This document shows positions 21,884 through 31,228 of a DNA stretch of 64,000 nucleotides, in pieces. The first letter of the stretch is position 1. Each line of letters starts with the position of its first letter. Position numbers and translations under genes: made by a program. This stretch comes from an uncultured Bacilli bacterium (GTDB taxonomy: Bacteria > Bacillota_I > Bacilli_A > RF39 > UBA660). The DNA is taken from assembly GCA_934086315.1 (NCBI GenBank), contig CAKOHZ010000001.1, positions 186,001-250,000 of the forward strand, written 5' to 3'. The notes beneath the pieces were generated by a model that saw nothing but the letters and a program-made list of their open reading frames with translations, made no database searches and was not told where the DNA came from.

Positions 21884-22846
21884 ATGAAAGATATAGAAAA
21901 CTCTATTATGTATAAAGAAGGTAATATCTTAAAAAATAGAATAGAAGAATTAAATAAAAAAGTTAAAATTGCATCTAAAGAAGCAAAAGAATTTATAGAA
22001 AAAGATATTAGAAAATATGAATATGCTTTAAAAGGAGAAAATAAAGTAGTAAATGCTCTTATGAATAGCAATATTCCTATGCTTATATTACATGATTTAA
22101 ATATTCAATATAAAGACCATAGAGTACAAATTGACTTCATGCTTATAACAAGAAGAAATTATTATATTTTAGAATGTAAAAATACTTATGGAAATATTCT
22201 AGTTGACAATGATGGAAATTTCTATAGAACGTATTATGGTAAAAAAGTAGGTATTTATAATCCAATAGACAAACTTGATAGAAATATTGATACAATTAAG
22301 TTATATTTAAATGATCATAGTACTTTCCTTGAAAAATTAATTCTTAACAAAGCGTATGATAATTTCTATCACGGATTAGTAGTATTATCTAATGAAAATA
22401 CTATTGTTGATACTAAAAGTGCTCCAAGAGATGTTAAAAATAAAATAGTAAGAGTGGATAAGCTTGTGGATTATATTAAAAAAATAGAAAAGAACTCTAC
22501 TGAATTTTCTAGTATGGACGATATAATAAAAGAAAGTGCTGATAGAATATTATCGTTATGTATAGATGAAGATATAATTGATGACATAAATGAAACTAAT
22601 GTAGTATCTAGAGAAAAACTATTTGATTTAAATGAAATCATAAAAAATAAATTAAAAAATTATAGAAATTATAAAGCAAAACAATTAAATTATAAACCAT
22701 ACTATATATTTAATGATAAAATATTAAACGAAATAGTTAGATTAAAACCAATAAATGAAAAAGAATTAAAAAGTATAAATGGTTTTTCTGATACTAAATA
22801 TAAAAAGTATGGAAAAGATATTATAAACATAATTAATGGCAAATAA
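21884..22846 (+). CDS. NERD-domain protein with C-terminal HRDC-like domain
   Basis: Predicted 320-residue protein. Residues about 45-145 match the nuclease-related domain (NERD, PF08378): GENKVVNAL, then QIDFMLITRRNYYILECKN, where Asp, Glu and Lys form the PD-(D/E)XK-like core. The C-terminal 45 residues (ILNEIVRLKPINEKELKSINGF) resemble an HRDC nucleic-acid-binding module. A short coiled N-terminus (residues 10-40) precedes NERD. The NERD+HRDC layout is known in Firmicutes and suggests DNA processing, though activity is unproven. AGAGGTG precedes the start. It is monocistronic. Confidence 0.85.
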   Translation: MKDIENSIMYKEGNILKNRIEELNKKVKIASKEAKEFIEKDIRKYEYALKGENKVVNALMNSNIPMLILHDLNIQYKDHRVQIDFMLITRRNYYILECKNTYGNILVDNDGNFYRTYYGKKVGIYNPIDKLDRNIDTIKLYLNDHSTFLEKLILNKAYDNFYHGLVVLSNENTIVDTKSAPRDVKNKIVRVDKLVDYIKKIEKNSTEFSSMDDIIKESADRILSLCIDEDIIDDINETNVVSREKLFDLNEIIKNKLKNYRNYKAKQLNYKPYYIFNDKILNEIVRLKPINEKELKSINGFSDTKYKKYGKDIINIINGK

Positions 22847-22875
22847 AAATTGTAAGATTAAACTTACAATTTTTT
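22847..22875. terminator. Bidirectional terminator
   Basis: The 10-bp stem AAATTGTAAG / CTTACAATTT with a 6-base loop lies between the NERD gene and the converging zinc-ribbon gene. Confidence 0.85.
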
Positions 22876-23338
22876 AATTATTACCATACATTTCTTCAAG
22901 TTCTTTTTGTTGCTTTTCAAGTTCTTCTTTCATTTTGCTATACTGATCATCAAAATCTTTATTTTTACTATCAATTAACTCTTGAGTATTTTTTATGTCA
23001 TCCTTCGAATTATCAAAATCATTGTTAAAGTTTATAACATTTATTATAACTACGGTCATAATAGCTAATATTATGATACCAACAACTACAAACATAATCT
23101 TACTAATAGTAAAAGTAGTTTTAAAAGTTTTTAAACTAGTATCCATAATATCTTTAGTTTTTTCTTTTAATTCGTTATCTAGTTCTTTACTTCTAATATC
23201 TGTATCTTTTTCTTTATTAAGTTTTTCTTTATATTCTTTGTAGTCTTTATTTTTTGAATATGGTGCTTTACAGTTAGGACAAACTTTATCTTTATCCAAA
23301 TCTATATTAGTACCACAATGCTCACAAATTATTTTCAT
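22874..23338 (-). CDS. Zinc-ribbon single-pass membrane protein
   Basis: Predicted 154-residue protein. An N-terminal zinc ribbon (CEHCGTNI, then CPNCKAPY, residues 5-28) is followed by a charged helical linker, one membrane helix (about residues 78-103) and a long coiled coil to the end (DDQYSKMKEELEKQQKELEEMYGNN region). Such zinc-ribbon/membrane proteins are common in Firmicutes, with no settled function. It follows murD by 8 bases on the same strand, so the two are co-transcribed; a cell-envelope role is possible but unproven. Confidence 0.75.
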   Translation of the reverse strand: MKIICEHCGTNIDLDKDKVCPNCKAPYSKNKDYKEYKEKLNKEKDTDIRSKELDNELKEKTKDIMDTSLKTFKTTFTISKIMFVVVGIIILAIMTVVIINVINFNNDFDNSKDDIKNTQELIDSKNKDFDDQYSKMKEELEKQQKELEEMYGNN

Positions 23339-23346
23339 ATTAACTC

Positions 23347-24684
23347 CTATAATTCTTTAACTAATTTTTTAAATTCATCGCCTCTATCTTCAAAACATTT
23401 ATATTGATCCCATGATGCAGCTGCAGGACTTAAAAGAACCACGTCTCCACTAACACTTTCTTTATTAGCAACATCTACTGCTTCAGTTAAGTTATTAACC
23501 ATGGTACATTTAATACCCATAGATTCTATTTCTTTTTTACATCTTTCTTTGCATTGTCCATAGCAAACAACAGCTTTAGTATTAACTAAATAATCTTTTA
23601 ATTCTAAGAAGCTTTGAGTTCTTTCAAGGCCACCCAAAATTAATACTGTTGGTTTTTTAAATGCAGATAATGCTATTTGAGTAGAAGTAACATTAGTAGC
23701 CTTAGAATCATTATAGAAATCTTTTCCTTCAAATGTTCTTACATATTCTATTCTATGTTCTACACCACTAAATTCGCTAATAGCCTTACACATAATTTCA
23801 TTAGAAATACCAAGTTCTTTAGCTATCATAATAGCACACATAATATTTTCATAATTATGATTTCCCTGTAATTTGATATTTTTAGTATCAATTATTTCTT
23901 CACCATAATAGTATATCTTACCATTTTCTAAATAAGCACCATCAATCTTTTCTTTACTAGTAAAATATTTTTTAGTACTTTTTATATCTTTAGTAATTCT
24001 ATATGCATCCTCATTTCCTTTATTAATGATTGCAATATTTTTAGAAGTATGATTTTGAAACATTCTAAGCTTATTTTCATTATAATATTCACGAGTACCA
24101 AACATATCTAAATGAGCTTCATAAATATTAGTAAGTACTGCGATATCAGGATTAAAATCGTAGAAATCATGTAATTGTGGAACCCCAATTTCCATAACTA
24201 AATAATCATTTTCTTTAATATTTTCAATAACTTCACATAAAGGAAAACCTATATTACCAGCTAAATGTGTTCTACCAGGGAATGCAGCACTAACTATTTC
24301 ATATGTAAGTGATGTTGTAGTAGTCTTACCATTAGTACCTGTAATAGCTATTAATTTAACTCCTTTAGGTAATAAATGATAAGCCATTTCTATTTCATTA
24401 ATAACTTTAATGTTATGTTCATTAGCATACTTTAGATACTTATGATCAAAATGAACACCAGGGTTCTTAATTAGATAGTCAAAAGATTCATCTAATATAT
24501 CATCGGGATGGCTACCTAAAATTACTTTAACTCCTAAATCTTCTAATTCTTTGATATGATTTTTATCTTGATTAGCATTCATATCGTTTAATACGATAGT
24601 GTTACCTCTTTTAGCAAGAACTCTAGCAGCATGATAACCACTTCTTGCCATTCCAAGAATAAATATTTTCTTGTTTTCAAACAT
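23347..24684 (-). CDS. murD: UDP-N-acetylmuramoyl-L-alanine--D-glutamate ligase
   Basis: Predicted 445-residue cytoplasmic ligase that adds D-glutamate to UDP-MurNAc-L-Ala in peptidoglycan synthesis. The N-terminal Rossmann-like part (IFILGMARSGYHAARVLA) binds the UDP moiety. The ATP site is AITGTNGKTTTTSL near residue 115, and the C-terminal domain shows EHRIEYV and NDSKATN, both diagnostic for MurD. Length is normal. GGAGG precedes the ATG. It stands alone, apart from the zinc-ribbon gene behind it, and not in a dcw cluster in the part visible here. Confidence 0.95.
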   Translation of the reverse strand: MFENKKIFILGMARSGYHAARVLAKRGNTIVLNDMNANQDKNHIKELEDLGVKVILGSHPDDILDESFDYLIKNPGVHFDHKYLKYANEHNIKVINEIEMAYHLLPKGVKLIAITGTNGKTTTTSLTYEIVSAAFPGRTHLAGNIGFPLCEVIENIKENDYLVMEIGVPQLHDFYDFNPDIAVLTNIYEAHLDMFGTREYYNENKLRMFQNHTSKNIAIINKGNEDAYRITKDIKSTKKYFTSKEKIDGAYLENGKIYYYGEEIIDTKNIKLQGNHNYENIMCAIMIAKELGISNEIMCKAISEFSGVEHRIEYVRTFEGKDFYNDSKATNVTSTQIALSAFKKPTVLILGGLERTQSFLELKDYLVNTKAVVCYGQCKERCKKEIESMGIKCTMVNNLTEAVDVANKESVSGDVVLLSPAAASWDQYKCFEDRGDEFKKLVKEL

Positions 24685-24766
24685 TATTACACGCCTCCAA
24701 TATAATTATACAGCATTAACTATTCAATAATAAAAAATATATGTAAACTTTACAATTATATATTAA

Positions 24767-24804
24767 AAAAATAACTACAATTTTTACTTTTTGTAGTTAT
24801 TTTT
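24767..24804 (-). terminator. Terminator of the CmpB-like gene
   Basis: The 14-bp stem AAAAATAACTACAA / TTGTAGTTATTTTT (24767-24804, loop of 10) has a T-run on the minus strand and overlaps the gene's last codons. Confidence 0.75.
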
Positions 24805-25488
24805 AATTGAAACAGCTTTATCTTTTAAATATTTCATTTTTTCTTTTAAATTAAATTTAAATCTTATATTAGGGAATGCTTTAAATAATCTTTTAGCTAG
24901 TGCATTATTACTTAAGATATTTTTAACTTTCTCAGTTATTTCCTTTGTGTTATCCAAATGTACATATTTAACACCCATATCTTTAATTTTAATTATAACT
25001 TTGAATGATATAACATTATCTACTAGATATAGTGTTAATAGTGTATAGAATAATATATTTATAGCAAGTGGAGAAAATTTTGCAAATATACTAAGGGCGA
25101 ATGGATTAACAAACTTAACTAATAAGAAACCAAGTACACCGAATGCTAAACTATTCGATAAACAAATTCTACCATTTAAATTAAACTTTTTTTTAGAATA
25201 ATCCCACCATCTGGCATGAAACAATTTTTCCATTAGGTAACTTGTTATGTATTCTCCAACACTACATATTATGATTGATAAAATAAATAATAATATAGGA
25301 CTTTTAACGTTATGAAGTAAAAGCACCATAGCAATAGCACAATTACCATATATAGGACAATATGGTCCAATTAAAAAGCCTCTATTAACAAAACATTTGG
25401 TATCAGGGAATGTAGCAACAACTTCTATCATCCACCCAATCATTGAGTAAGCAATAAATAATAAAAATAATACTTTTAAATCACACAT
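24784..25488 (-). CDS. Putative membrane protein of the CmpB (PF06541) family
   Basis: Predicted 234-residue integral membrane protein. The opening FLLFIAYSMIGWMIEV, the central NRGFLIGPYCPIYGNCAIA and EYITSYLMEKLFHARWWDYS are characteristic of the family annotated as putative ABC-transporter type IV (CmpB). Four or five membrane helices occupy residues 5-160, with a basic cytoplasmic tail. No ATPase is adjacent, so the transporter name is not supported by context. The start overlaps the HD-domain gene by 13 bases, and the two form an operon. Confidence 0.8.
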   Translation of the reverse strand: MCDLKVLFLLFIAYSMIGWMIEVVATFPDTKCFVNRGFLIGPYCPIYGNCAIAMVLLLHNVKSPILLFILSIIICSVGEYITSYLMEKLFHARWWDYSKKKFNLNGRICLSNSLAFGVLGFLLVKFVNPFALSIFAKFSPLAINILFYTLLTLYLVDNVISFKVIIKIKDMGVKYVHLDNTKEITEKVKNILSNNALAKRLFKAFPNIRFKFNLKEKMKYLKDKAVSIKNNYKK

Positions 25489-25982
25489 CTGTTTTTTCTC
25501 CTTCTTTTAAGTCCCAAGTATTTTGGATATTGACTTGGATGAGCAAGTACATTTAATGAACATTTTTTATCCATCATAGTAACAACCCAGCTCTCAGCAT
25601 ATTTAGGTGGTCTTATATTAAGAGGAAACATATGTCTTAATATAATATCTTCTACCATTGGATTCATTAAATGAGGAAAATGTTTTCTTGCGTTATATAA
25701 AGCTTCTCTGGCATGTACAAAACCATGTAATTCTCTAAATTTCTTTTTAGTATGATTTTCTTGCCATGGTTTAAAATAAAAATCATGAAGTATTGCACCA
25801 ATACAAGTATTTCTAACATTCAAGTGATGTCTTTTAGCAAACTTATAAGACTCGTATGCTACTTTCATAGAATGATCATACACACTTTCATTTTCATGAT
25901 GAGCATACTTCTTCCTCTTTAAAAACTCTTTATTGTTAATTATTTCATCTATATATTCTAAAAACTCTTTGTCATATTTCAT
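25476..25982 (-). CDS. HD-domain phosphohydrolase
   Basis: Predicted 168-residue metal-dependent phosphohydrolase. The HD signature appears as HENESVYDHSMKVA with ILHDF near residues 30-70, and further His residues occur in REALYNARKHFPH and ILRHMFP. I prefer ATG 25980-25982, preceded by GTGAG; a GTG three codons earlier overlaps that site. Similar small HD proteins are found beside CmpB-like genes. Here the downstream CmpB-like gene overlaps by 13 bases. The substrate (nucleotide or other phosphate ester) is unknown. Confidence 0.8.
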   Translation of the reverse strand: MKYDKEFLEYIDEIINNKEFLKRKKYAHHENESVYDHSMKVAYESYKFAKRHHLNVRNTCIGAILHDFYFKPWQENHTKKKFRELHGFVHAREALYNARKHFPHLMNPMVEDIILRHMFPLNIRPPKYAESWVVTMMDKKCSLNVLAHPSQYPKYLGLKRRRKNRCVI

Positions 25983-26033
25983 AAAACTCACGTAAACATT
26001 ATAACAAATATAGATAATTATTAAAAGAGATTA

Positions 26034-26042
26034 TGCTATAAT
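26034..26042 (+). promoter_or_regulatory. Extended -10 promoter box
   Basis: TGCTATAAT lies 23 bases before the DUF362 gene start, with AAGGAGG between. Confidence 0.7.
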
Positions 26043-26065
26043 AGACATATAAATAAGGAGGCAAT

Positions 26066-26923
26066 ATGAAAAGTAAAGTTTATTTTACAAGAGAGATAAG
26101 TAGTGAAAAATTAGTAGAAATTTATAAAAAGTTAGGTGTAAAACTTAATGGTAAAGTTGCTGTTAAAGTACATAGTGGAGAAAAAGGGAATCAAAATTAT
26201 TTAAAACCATTATTTTATAAAGAGATTATTGATTATGTAGATGGAACCGTTGTTGAATGTAATACCGCATATGATGGAGCTAGAAATACAAGTGACAAAC
26301 ATTTAAAACTTTTAGAAGAACATGAATGGACTAAATATTATAATGTTGATTTACTTGATAAAGATGAAGAATTAGAATTACCTATTAAAGAAGGAAAACA
26401 TTTGAGTATTAACTATGTTGGTAAGAATATAGAAAATTATGATTCGATGTTAGTTTTATCTCACTTTAAAGGTCATCCAATGGGTGGATTTGGAGGTTCA
26501 CTAAAAAATATATCAATAGGACTTGCATCTAGTCATGGAAAAGCAAATATACATGGAGCTGGAAAACCAGAAGATATATGGACAGCAGATCATGATTCAT
26601 TCTTAGAGTCTATGGCAGAAGCTGCTAAAACAATAGTTGATTATGAAAAAAATATTGTATTTATAAATGTGATGGCAAATATGTCAGTAGATTGTGATTG
26701 TTGTGCAAAAGCAGAAGATCCATGTATGAAAGATATTGGTATTTTAGCTTCTACTGATCCAGTTGCCTTAGATCAAGCTTGCATAGATTTAGTTTATAAT
26801 AGTAATGATCCAGGAAAAGATCATTTAATAGAAAGAATTGAATCTAGAAATGGACTTCATACTATAGAAGAAGCAGAAAAATTACACGTTGGTACTAGAA
26901 ATTATGAATTAATTAAATTTTAA
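26066..26923 (+). CDS. DUF362-domain protein
   Basis: Predicted 285-residue DUF362 protein. Family marks include VAVKVHSGEKGN, VVECNTAYDGARN, LVLSHFKGHPMGGFGG, the nearby NISIGLASS and VDCDCCAKAEDPCMKDIGILASTDPVALDQ. The Cys cluster DCDCC...C is where ferredoxin-containing members carry Fe-S ligands, but a full 2x4Fe-4S domain is absent. DUF362 proteins are thought to be oxidoreductase-like with no firmly established reaction. AAGGAGG precedes ATG. The pyrophosphatase gene follows with its own promoter. Confidence 0.88.
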   Translation: MKSKVYFTREISSEKLVEIYKKLGVKLNGKVAVKVHSGEKGNQNYLKPLFYKEIIDYVDGTVVECNTAYDGARNTSDKHLKLLEEHEWTKYYNVDLLDKDEELELPIKEGKHLSINYVGKNIENYDSMLVLSHFKGHPMGGFGGSLKNISIGLASSHGKANIHGAGKPEDIWTADHDSFLESMAEAAKTIVDYEKNIVFINVMANMSVDCDCCAKAEDPCMKDIGILASTDPVALDQACIDLVYNSNDPGKDHLIERIESRNGLHTIEEAEKLHVGTRNYELIKF

Positions 26924-26944
26924 CTTTATTTTTTAATAATTTTG

Positions 26945-26953
26945 TGGTATTAT
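26945..26953 (+). promoter_or_regulatory. Extended -10 promoter box
   Basis: TGGTATTAT lies 29 bases before the pyrophosphatase start, with GGGGAGATG between. Confidence 0.55.
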
Positions 26954-26982
26954 TTACGGATACAAAAGGGGAGATGAGTTAA

Positions 26983-28611
26983 ATGAATGGAAAAGTAACA
27001 TATATTTTTGGACATAAAAATCCTGATACAGACTCAATATGTGCGTCAATAGCATTATCATATTTAAAAAATAAACTGGGATATAATACTATTGCATCAA
27101 CACTAGGTAATTTAAATCCAGAAACTAAGTACGCATTAAGTTATTTTAATGTTAAAGAACCATATCATTTAAATGATGTAAAATTACAATTAAAAGATGT
27201 AGCTTATCATAAAGGATGTTTTATTGATAAAAATGTACCTATCAAAGATGCATTTGACTATATGAATAAATACTCTTTAACAGGTATACCAGTAGTAGAA
27301 AATAAAAATAAATACTTTGGTTACGTTTCTTTAAAAGAAGTAGCTCGTGAAATTATCATGGGAGACTTTCATAAAATTAATACTTCATATGGAAACTTAA
27401 TAAGTGTACTAAAAGGAACACCAGTATTAAAATTTGATAAAGAAATATCTGGTAATGTATTAGCTGCTACATATGCTAAAGCTACGTTTATAGAAAGAGT
27501 TACATTAGATAATAGTTATATATTAATAATAGGAGATAGAGCAGCTATACTTGACTACGCTATTGAAAGTAAAGTCAAACTTATTATAGTTATTGCTGGA
27601 ATACAATTGCCTCATGAGTTAATACAAAAGGCAAAGAAGAATAAGGTTAATATTATCAGTACTCCTTTATCTTCATATGAAGTAGGTAAACTAATATCAT
27701 TCTCTAACTATATTAAAGATATAATGAGAAAAGAAGAATCTATTACTTTTAATGAACTTGATTATTTGTCAGACTTTATTGAACAAAGTAAAAAGTTAAA
27801 GCATACAAATTATCCAATATTAAATAGTAAAAACGAATGTAAAGGACTTTTAACTTTAACAGATACTAACGATGTAGATAAGAAACAAGTTATATTAGTA
27901 GATCATAATAACTCTTCACAAAGTGTAGATGGGCTTGAAGAAGCGGAAATATTAGAAGTAATAGATCATCATAATATAGGAGACATTAATACTAAGAAAC
28001 CTATTAACTTTAGAAATGCAGGAGTAGGTAGTGTTAATACAATTATATATGATTTATATAAAGAAAATAATGTTAAGATTCCTAAAGATATAGCAGGACT
28101 TATGGCATCAGCTATTATTTCCGATACATTACTTCTTACTTCACCAACTACTACTATAAGAGATACTGATGCATTAATTAATTTATCAAAAATAGCTAAA
28201 ATTAAATATAAAAAATATGGTATTGAACTATTAAAACAAGGTATGACTATTAAAGGCCTTACAAATGAAGATATACTTCATAAAGACTTTAAGACATATA
28301 AAGTAAATGATAAAATGATAGGGATAGGTCAAATTTTAACAGCAGATTTTGAATCTATGAATAAAAAAATAAATAGTTTAGTTAATTATTTAGACGAAGT
28401 ATCTAAAAATGAAAATATAAGTGTAGTTACTTTATTCGTAACAGATATTTTTGAAAATGTGTCTTATTGCTTATATAATAGAGATGCAGAAAATATCATT
28501 AAGAATAGTTTTGATTTAAAAGAAATATATGAAGGTGTACCTCTAAAAGATATAGTTTCAAGAAAAATACAAATAGCTCCATATATAATGGACGCAATAG
28601 AAAAAGAGTAG
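26983..28611 (+). CDS. ppaC: Manganese-dependent inorganic pyrophosphatase with CBS-DRTGG insert
   Basis: Predicted 542-residue family II pyrophosphatase (DHH superfamily). It hydrolyses pyrophosphate made by biosynthetic reactions. Metal-binding motifs are FGHKNPDTDSICAS at the N-terminus, VDHNN and EVIDHHNIGD in the second half, and the C-terminal substrate site around SRKIQIAP. Residues about 70-300 are an inserted CBS-DRTGG-CBS regulatory block, as in clostridial CBS-PPases that respond to adenine nucleotides and diadenosine polyphosphates. Length matches that subgroup (about 550 aa), not the 310-aa short form. Nucleotide regulation here is inferred from the family. Confidence 0.92.
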   Translation: MNGKVTYIFGHKNPDTDSICASIALSYLKNKLGYNTIASTLGNLNPETKYALSYFNVKEPYHLNDVKLQLKDVAYHKGCFIDKNVPIKDAFDYMNKYSLTGIPVVENKNKYFGYVSLKEVAREIIMGDFHKINTSYGNLISVLKGTPVLKFDKEISGNVLAATYAKATFIERVTLDNSYILIIGDRAAILDYAIESKVKLIIVIAGIQLPHELIQKAKKNKVNIISTPLSSYEVGKLISFSNYIKDIMRKEESITFNELDYLSDFIEQSKKLKHTNYPILNSKNECKGLLTLTDTNDVDKKQVILVDHNNSSQSVDGLEEAEILEVIDHHNIGDINTKKPINFRNAGVGSVNTIIYDLYKENNVKIPKDIAGLMASAIISDTLLLTSPTTTIRDTDALINLSKIAKIKYKKYGIELLKQGMTIKGLTNEDILHKDFKTYKVNDKMIGIGQILTADFESMNKKINSLVNYLDEVSKNENISVVTLFVTDIFENVSYCLYNRDAENIIKNSFDLKEIYEGVPLKDIVSRKIQIAPYIMDAIEKE

Positions 28612-28626
28612 AAATACTCTTTTTAT
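28601..28626. terminator. Bidirectional terminator with GAAA loop
   Basis: The 10-bp stem AAAAAGAGTA / TACTCTTTTT with loop GAAA serves both the pyrophosphatase gene and the converging lysozyme gene, and contains the TAG stop of the former. Confidence 0.85.
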
Positions 28627-29825
28627 TTGTATAAAACATTTAAATCAACAACACCATTTATTCCATCTACTTTGCCTCTACTAGAAAACTGCCACATGGT
28701 ATAAGGTTTAGAATAACTTGATTTTTCTGAAGTATAATGAGCAAGCCAAGTATCTTTACTTCCTACATCCCATATATTTTCTAAATAATATTTACTACTA
28801 TAAAGTGTTCCCTGATATCCATGTTTAGTTACTTCATTTATAAATGCATCAGCAATTAAGTTAATATCCGTAAGACTAATATTATATGAATTAAAGTTGT
28901 TCCAGTTTTCCCAGTCAAATGCAATAGGTAATTCAAGTGTAATTCCATCAAGCGTATTAACAACATATTTAGCTTGTTCACGAGCTTCATAAACATCTTT
29001 AGCATAACTAAAGAAATAAACTCCAACCGGTATACCAGCTTTTTTAGCATTTTCTATATTCTTTTTATATTGATTATCCATAACAATTTGATTCTTTCTA
29101 TTATGGCCAAAACCAATTCTAATCATTGCAAACTCAACACCAGCTTTTTTAGCTTTTTCCCAATCAACAGTATCTTGCCAAGTAGATACATCAACTCCAA
29201 TCATAGTGTTTTCGTTCTTATATTTTTTTATAGCATCTTTTATACTAACAGTATCCTTTGGAGTTGAAGCATTACTAGTATTGTTATTTTTAGATTTTTC
29301 CTTAACAACTAATTTAAAATTTTTAGTAGTTGTATTGTCAGATGAATCAGTTGCAATATATTTTAAATTATAAGTACCAGTTTTATTAATATCATATTCG
29401 CCTTCAACTTTACAATTAGGTCTTTTATCATAATTATCAGCACATAATGCTTTATCAACCAAATTAACATCGGTACCTTTAGTAGTACTATATGAACCAC
29501 TTATTAACACAAGCGGTTCAGTTGTATCAACTATGTCATATTCAATAGTTTCAAATAATTCTTTATGATTAGATGCTTTATAATTAACAACTACTTTATT
29601 TTTACCCAAAGTATAAGTATCAATAAGTATATTGTCACTAGTGATTTCACCATCTTCAATACTAACGATATCATAAAGTCTCACTTTAGATGCATATTCA
29701 AAAGTTAAATTTTCACTTTTGATAACCCTTGTATTTGAATTACTCATAACAGGTACTTCTTCTTTTTTGTTACAACCAACTAGTAATATAAACATTAAAC
29801 AAATTATAAACATTTTATTTTTCAT
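28623..29825 (-). CDS. GH25 lysozyme-like lipoprotein with Ig-like domain
   Basis: Predicted 400-residue exported muramidase. A lipoprotein signal peptide ends in LLVGC (lipobox, residues 14-18), so the protein is probably lipid-anchored outside the cell. Residues about 75-180 form a bacterial Ig/DUF5011-like domain (TTKGTDVNL to DSSDNTTTKNFKLVV). After a Ser/Thr/Asn linker comes the glycosyl hydrolase family 25 domain: MIGVDVSTWQ, FAMIRIGFG, IPVGVYFFSYA, IAFDWENWN with the catalytic acids, LYSSKYYL, TWLAHYT and MWQFSS. I chose the internal ATG at 29823-29825, with GGTGA upstream. It cleaves peptidoglycan, probably during wall remodelling. Confidence 0.9.
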   Translation of the reverse strand: MKNKMFIICLMFILLVGCNKKEEVPVMSNSNTRVIKSENLTFEYASKVRLYDIVSIEDGEITSDNILIDTYTLGKNKVVVNYKASNHKELFETIEYDIVDTTEPLVLISGSYSTTKGTDVNLVDKALCADNYDKRPNCKVEGEYDINKTGTYNLKYIATDSSDNTTTKNFKLVVKEKSKNNNTSNASTPKDTVSIKDAIKKYKNENTMIGVDVSTWQDTVDWEKAKKAGVEFAMIRIGFGHNRKNQIVMDNQYKKNIENAKKAGIPVGVYFFSYAKDVYEAREQAKYVVNTLDGITLELPIAFDWENWNNFNSYNISLTDINLIADAFINEVTKHGYQGTLYSSKYYLENIWDVGSKDTWLAHYTSEKSSYSKPYTMWQFSSRGKVDGINGVVDLNVLYK

Positions 29826-29903
29826 ATTCACCATATTGATAGTTTATCACATTTATATATATTTTTATACTAAAGTATATTACATTTTAATAATTTTATG
29901 CAT

Positions 29904-29927
29904 ATTAAAAAAGTCTATGACTCTTTA
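29904..29927 (-). terminator. Terminator of gmk
   Basis: Read on the minus strand, AAGAGTC-ATA-GACTTTTTT forms a short hairpin with a T-tail that overlaps the gmk stop codon. The stem is weak. Confidence 0.55.
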
Positions 29928-30595
29928 TGTTCTGTATAATTTTCTTTATCAAAATCAACTAATAATTCATGTATCATTTCTTCTTGATTTCCTAAATATA
30001 CTTCTTCAATTCTATCAACTCTACATTTTTCACATTCGATGATACTATTCATCTTAAGAAGCGATTCTTCAATATCATCATTTACTATTACATAATTATA
30101 TTTAGATACTTCATTTATTTCTTTATATGCAGTTTTAAATCTTTCAACCACTTGCTCTTTTGTTTCAGTTTTTCTACCAATTAATCTCTTTTTAAGTATT
30201 TCCATTGATGGTGGCATAATAAATATGAATACAGCATCAGGTCTTTTTTCATTTACTTTACGTGCACCCTCTATATCAATTTCAAGTATTATATTTTTAC
30301 CTTTACTAAGTAGTTCATCTATATGTTCTATGGGTGTTCCATAATATTTATTAGAGTGAACTATCGCATATTCTAAATATTTATTATCTTTAATCTTTTG
30401 TTCAAACTCGTTAGTACTAATAAAGTTATAATCAACACCATTTTTTTCTTCACCTCTAGGACTTCTAGTAGTGTCACTAATAGACATAACAGTATCATTT
30501 CTAGATTCAATTAATTTTTGATCTAATGTACTTTTTCCACAACCAGATGGACCTGAAACAACTATTAAAATACCTTGTTCATTTTCTTTAATCAT
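29915..30595 (-). CDS. gmk: Guanylate kinase
   Basis: Predicted 226-residue enzyme that phosphorylates GMP to GDP with ATP. The P-loop is VVSGPSGCGKST near residue 14. GMP-binding residues lie in DTTRSPRGEEKNGVDYNF, and EIDIEGARKV and RLIGRKTETKEQV complete the fold. It is slightly longer than usual (about 205 aa), with an acidic C-terminal tail holding CEKC. I chose the internal ATG 30593-30595, since AGAGG precedes it, over an upstream ATG with no site. It lies divergent from the helical protein gene at 30691. Confidence 0.92.
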   Translation of the reverse strand: MIKENEQGILIVVSGPSGCGKSTLDQKLIESRNDTVMSISDTTRSPRGEEKNGVDYNFISTNEFEQKIKDNKYLEYAIVHSNKYYGTPIEHIDELLSKGKNIILEIDIEGARKVNEKRPDAVFIFIMPPSMEILKKRLIGRKTETKEQVVERFKTAYKEINEVSKYNYVIVNDDIEESLLKMNSIIECEKCRVDRIEEVYLGNQEEMIHELLVDFDKENYTEHKES

Positions 30596-30690
30596 AATAA
30601 CCTCTTTAGACAATATTAACATTTTAAAAATATTTAATCAACAATGTATAAACATTAAAATAATGTAAATAATAATAGTGGTGAAGATAA

Positions 30691-31128
30691 ATGAATGAAA
30701 ATATGGAATTATTAAATTTTGTATATGAAAATGCAGAAATGGGTGTACATACTTTAAATATTTTAAGTGATACACTAAGAAAAAGAGATAATAAAATTAA
30801 AGGTTTAATCGAAGATGAATTAAAAGAATATAATAGTTTCTTAAAAGAAGCAGAAAAGCTATTAAAAAAGAATAAAATCGAACCAAAGAAAACAAATCTT
30901 ATGGCAAAACTAAGTAGTAAGATGGGTATAACTATGGAAACCATGAAAGATAATAGTGATCCAGCTATAGCATCTATGGTTATTGAAGGATTAACTATGG
31001 GAATAGTGGAGATGCAAACAAAGATAGAAAACTACAAAAAAATAGTTGATAAAAAAATATTAAAATTATCTACAAAATTCTTGAAATTTCAAGAAGAAGA
31101 AATAGAGAAACTTAAAACATTTATGTAA
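30691..31128 (+). CDS. Small helical protein, unknown function
   Basis: Predicted 145-residue all-helical cytoplasmic protein. It opens with LLNFVYENAEMGVHTLNILSD and continues with charged amphipathic helices (EDELKEYNSFLKEAEKLL), which recall four-helix ferritin-like or DUF2383-like folds. The metal-binding Glu/His pairs of true ferritins are not evident. Related-looking proteins are widespread in clostridia without known function; this statement is from memory and not tested. GGTGAAGATAA precedes ATG. It is monocistronic with its own terminator. Confidence 0.65.
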   Translation: MNENMELLNFVYENAEMGVHTLNILSDTLRKRDNKIKGLIEDELKEYNSFLKEAEKLLKKNKIEPKKTNLMAKLSSKMGITMETMKDNSDPAIASMVIEGLTMGIVEMQTKIENYKKIVDKKILKLSTKFLKFQEEEIEKLKTFM

Positions 31129-31151
31129 TTTACACATAAATGTTATTTTTT
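31117..31151 (+). terminator. Rho-independent terminator
   Basis: The 10-bp stem ACATTTATGT / ACATAAATGT (31117-31143) is followed by TATTTTTTT and contains the stop codon. Confidence 0.85.
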
Positions 31152-31182
31152 TATTAAAAACTATTCAAAAGCTTTTACGTTA

Positions 31183-31191
31183 TGATATAAT
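31183..31191 (+). promoter_or_regulatory. Extended -10 promoter box
   Basis: TGATATAAT lies 37 bases before the lipoprotein gene start, with AAAAGGAA between. Confidence 0.65.
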
Positions 31192-31228
31192 CAAGATAAG
31201 ATTAGGTAGTAAAAGGAATAGTGAGTGT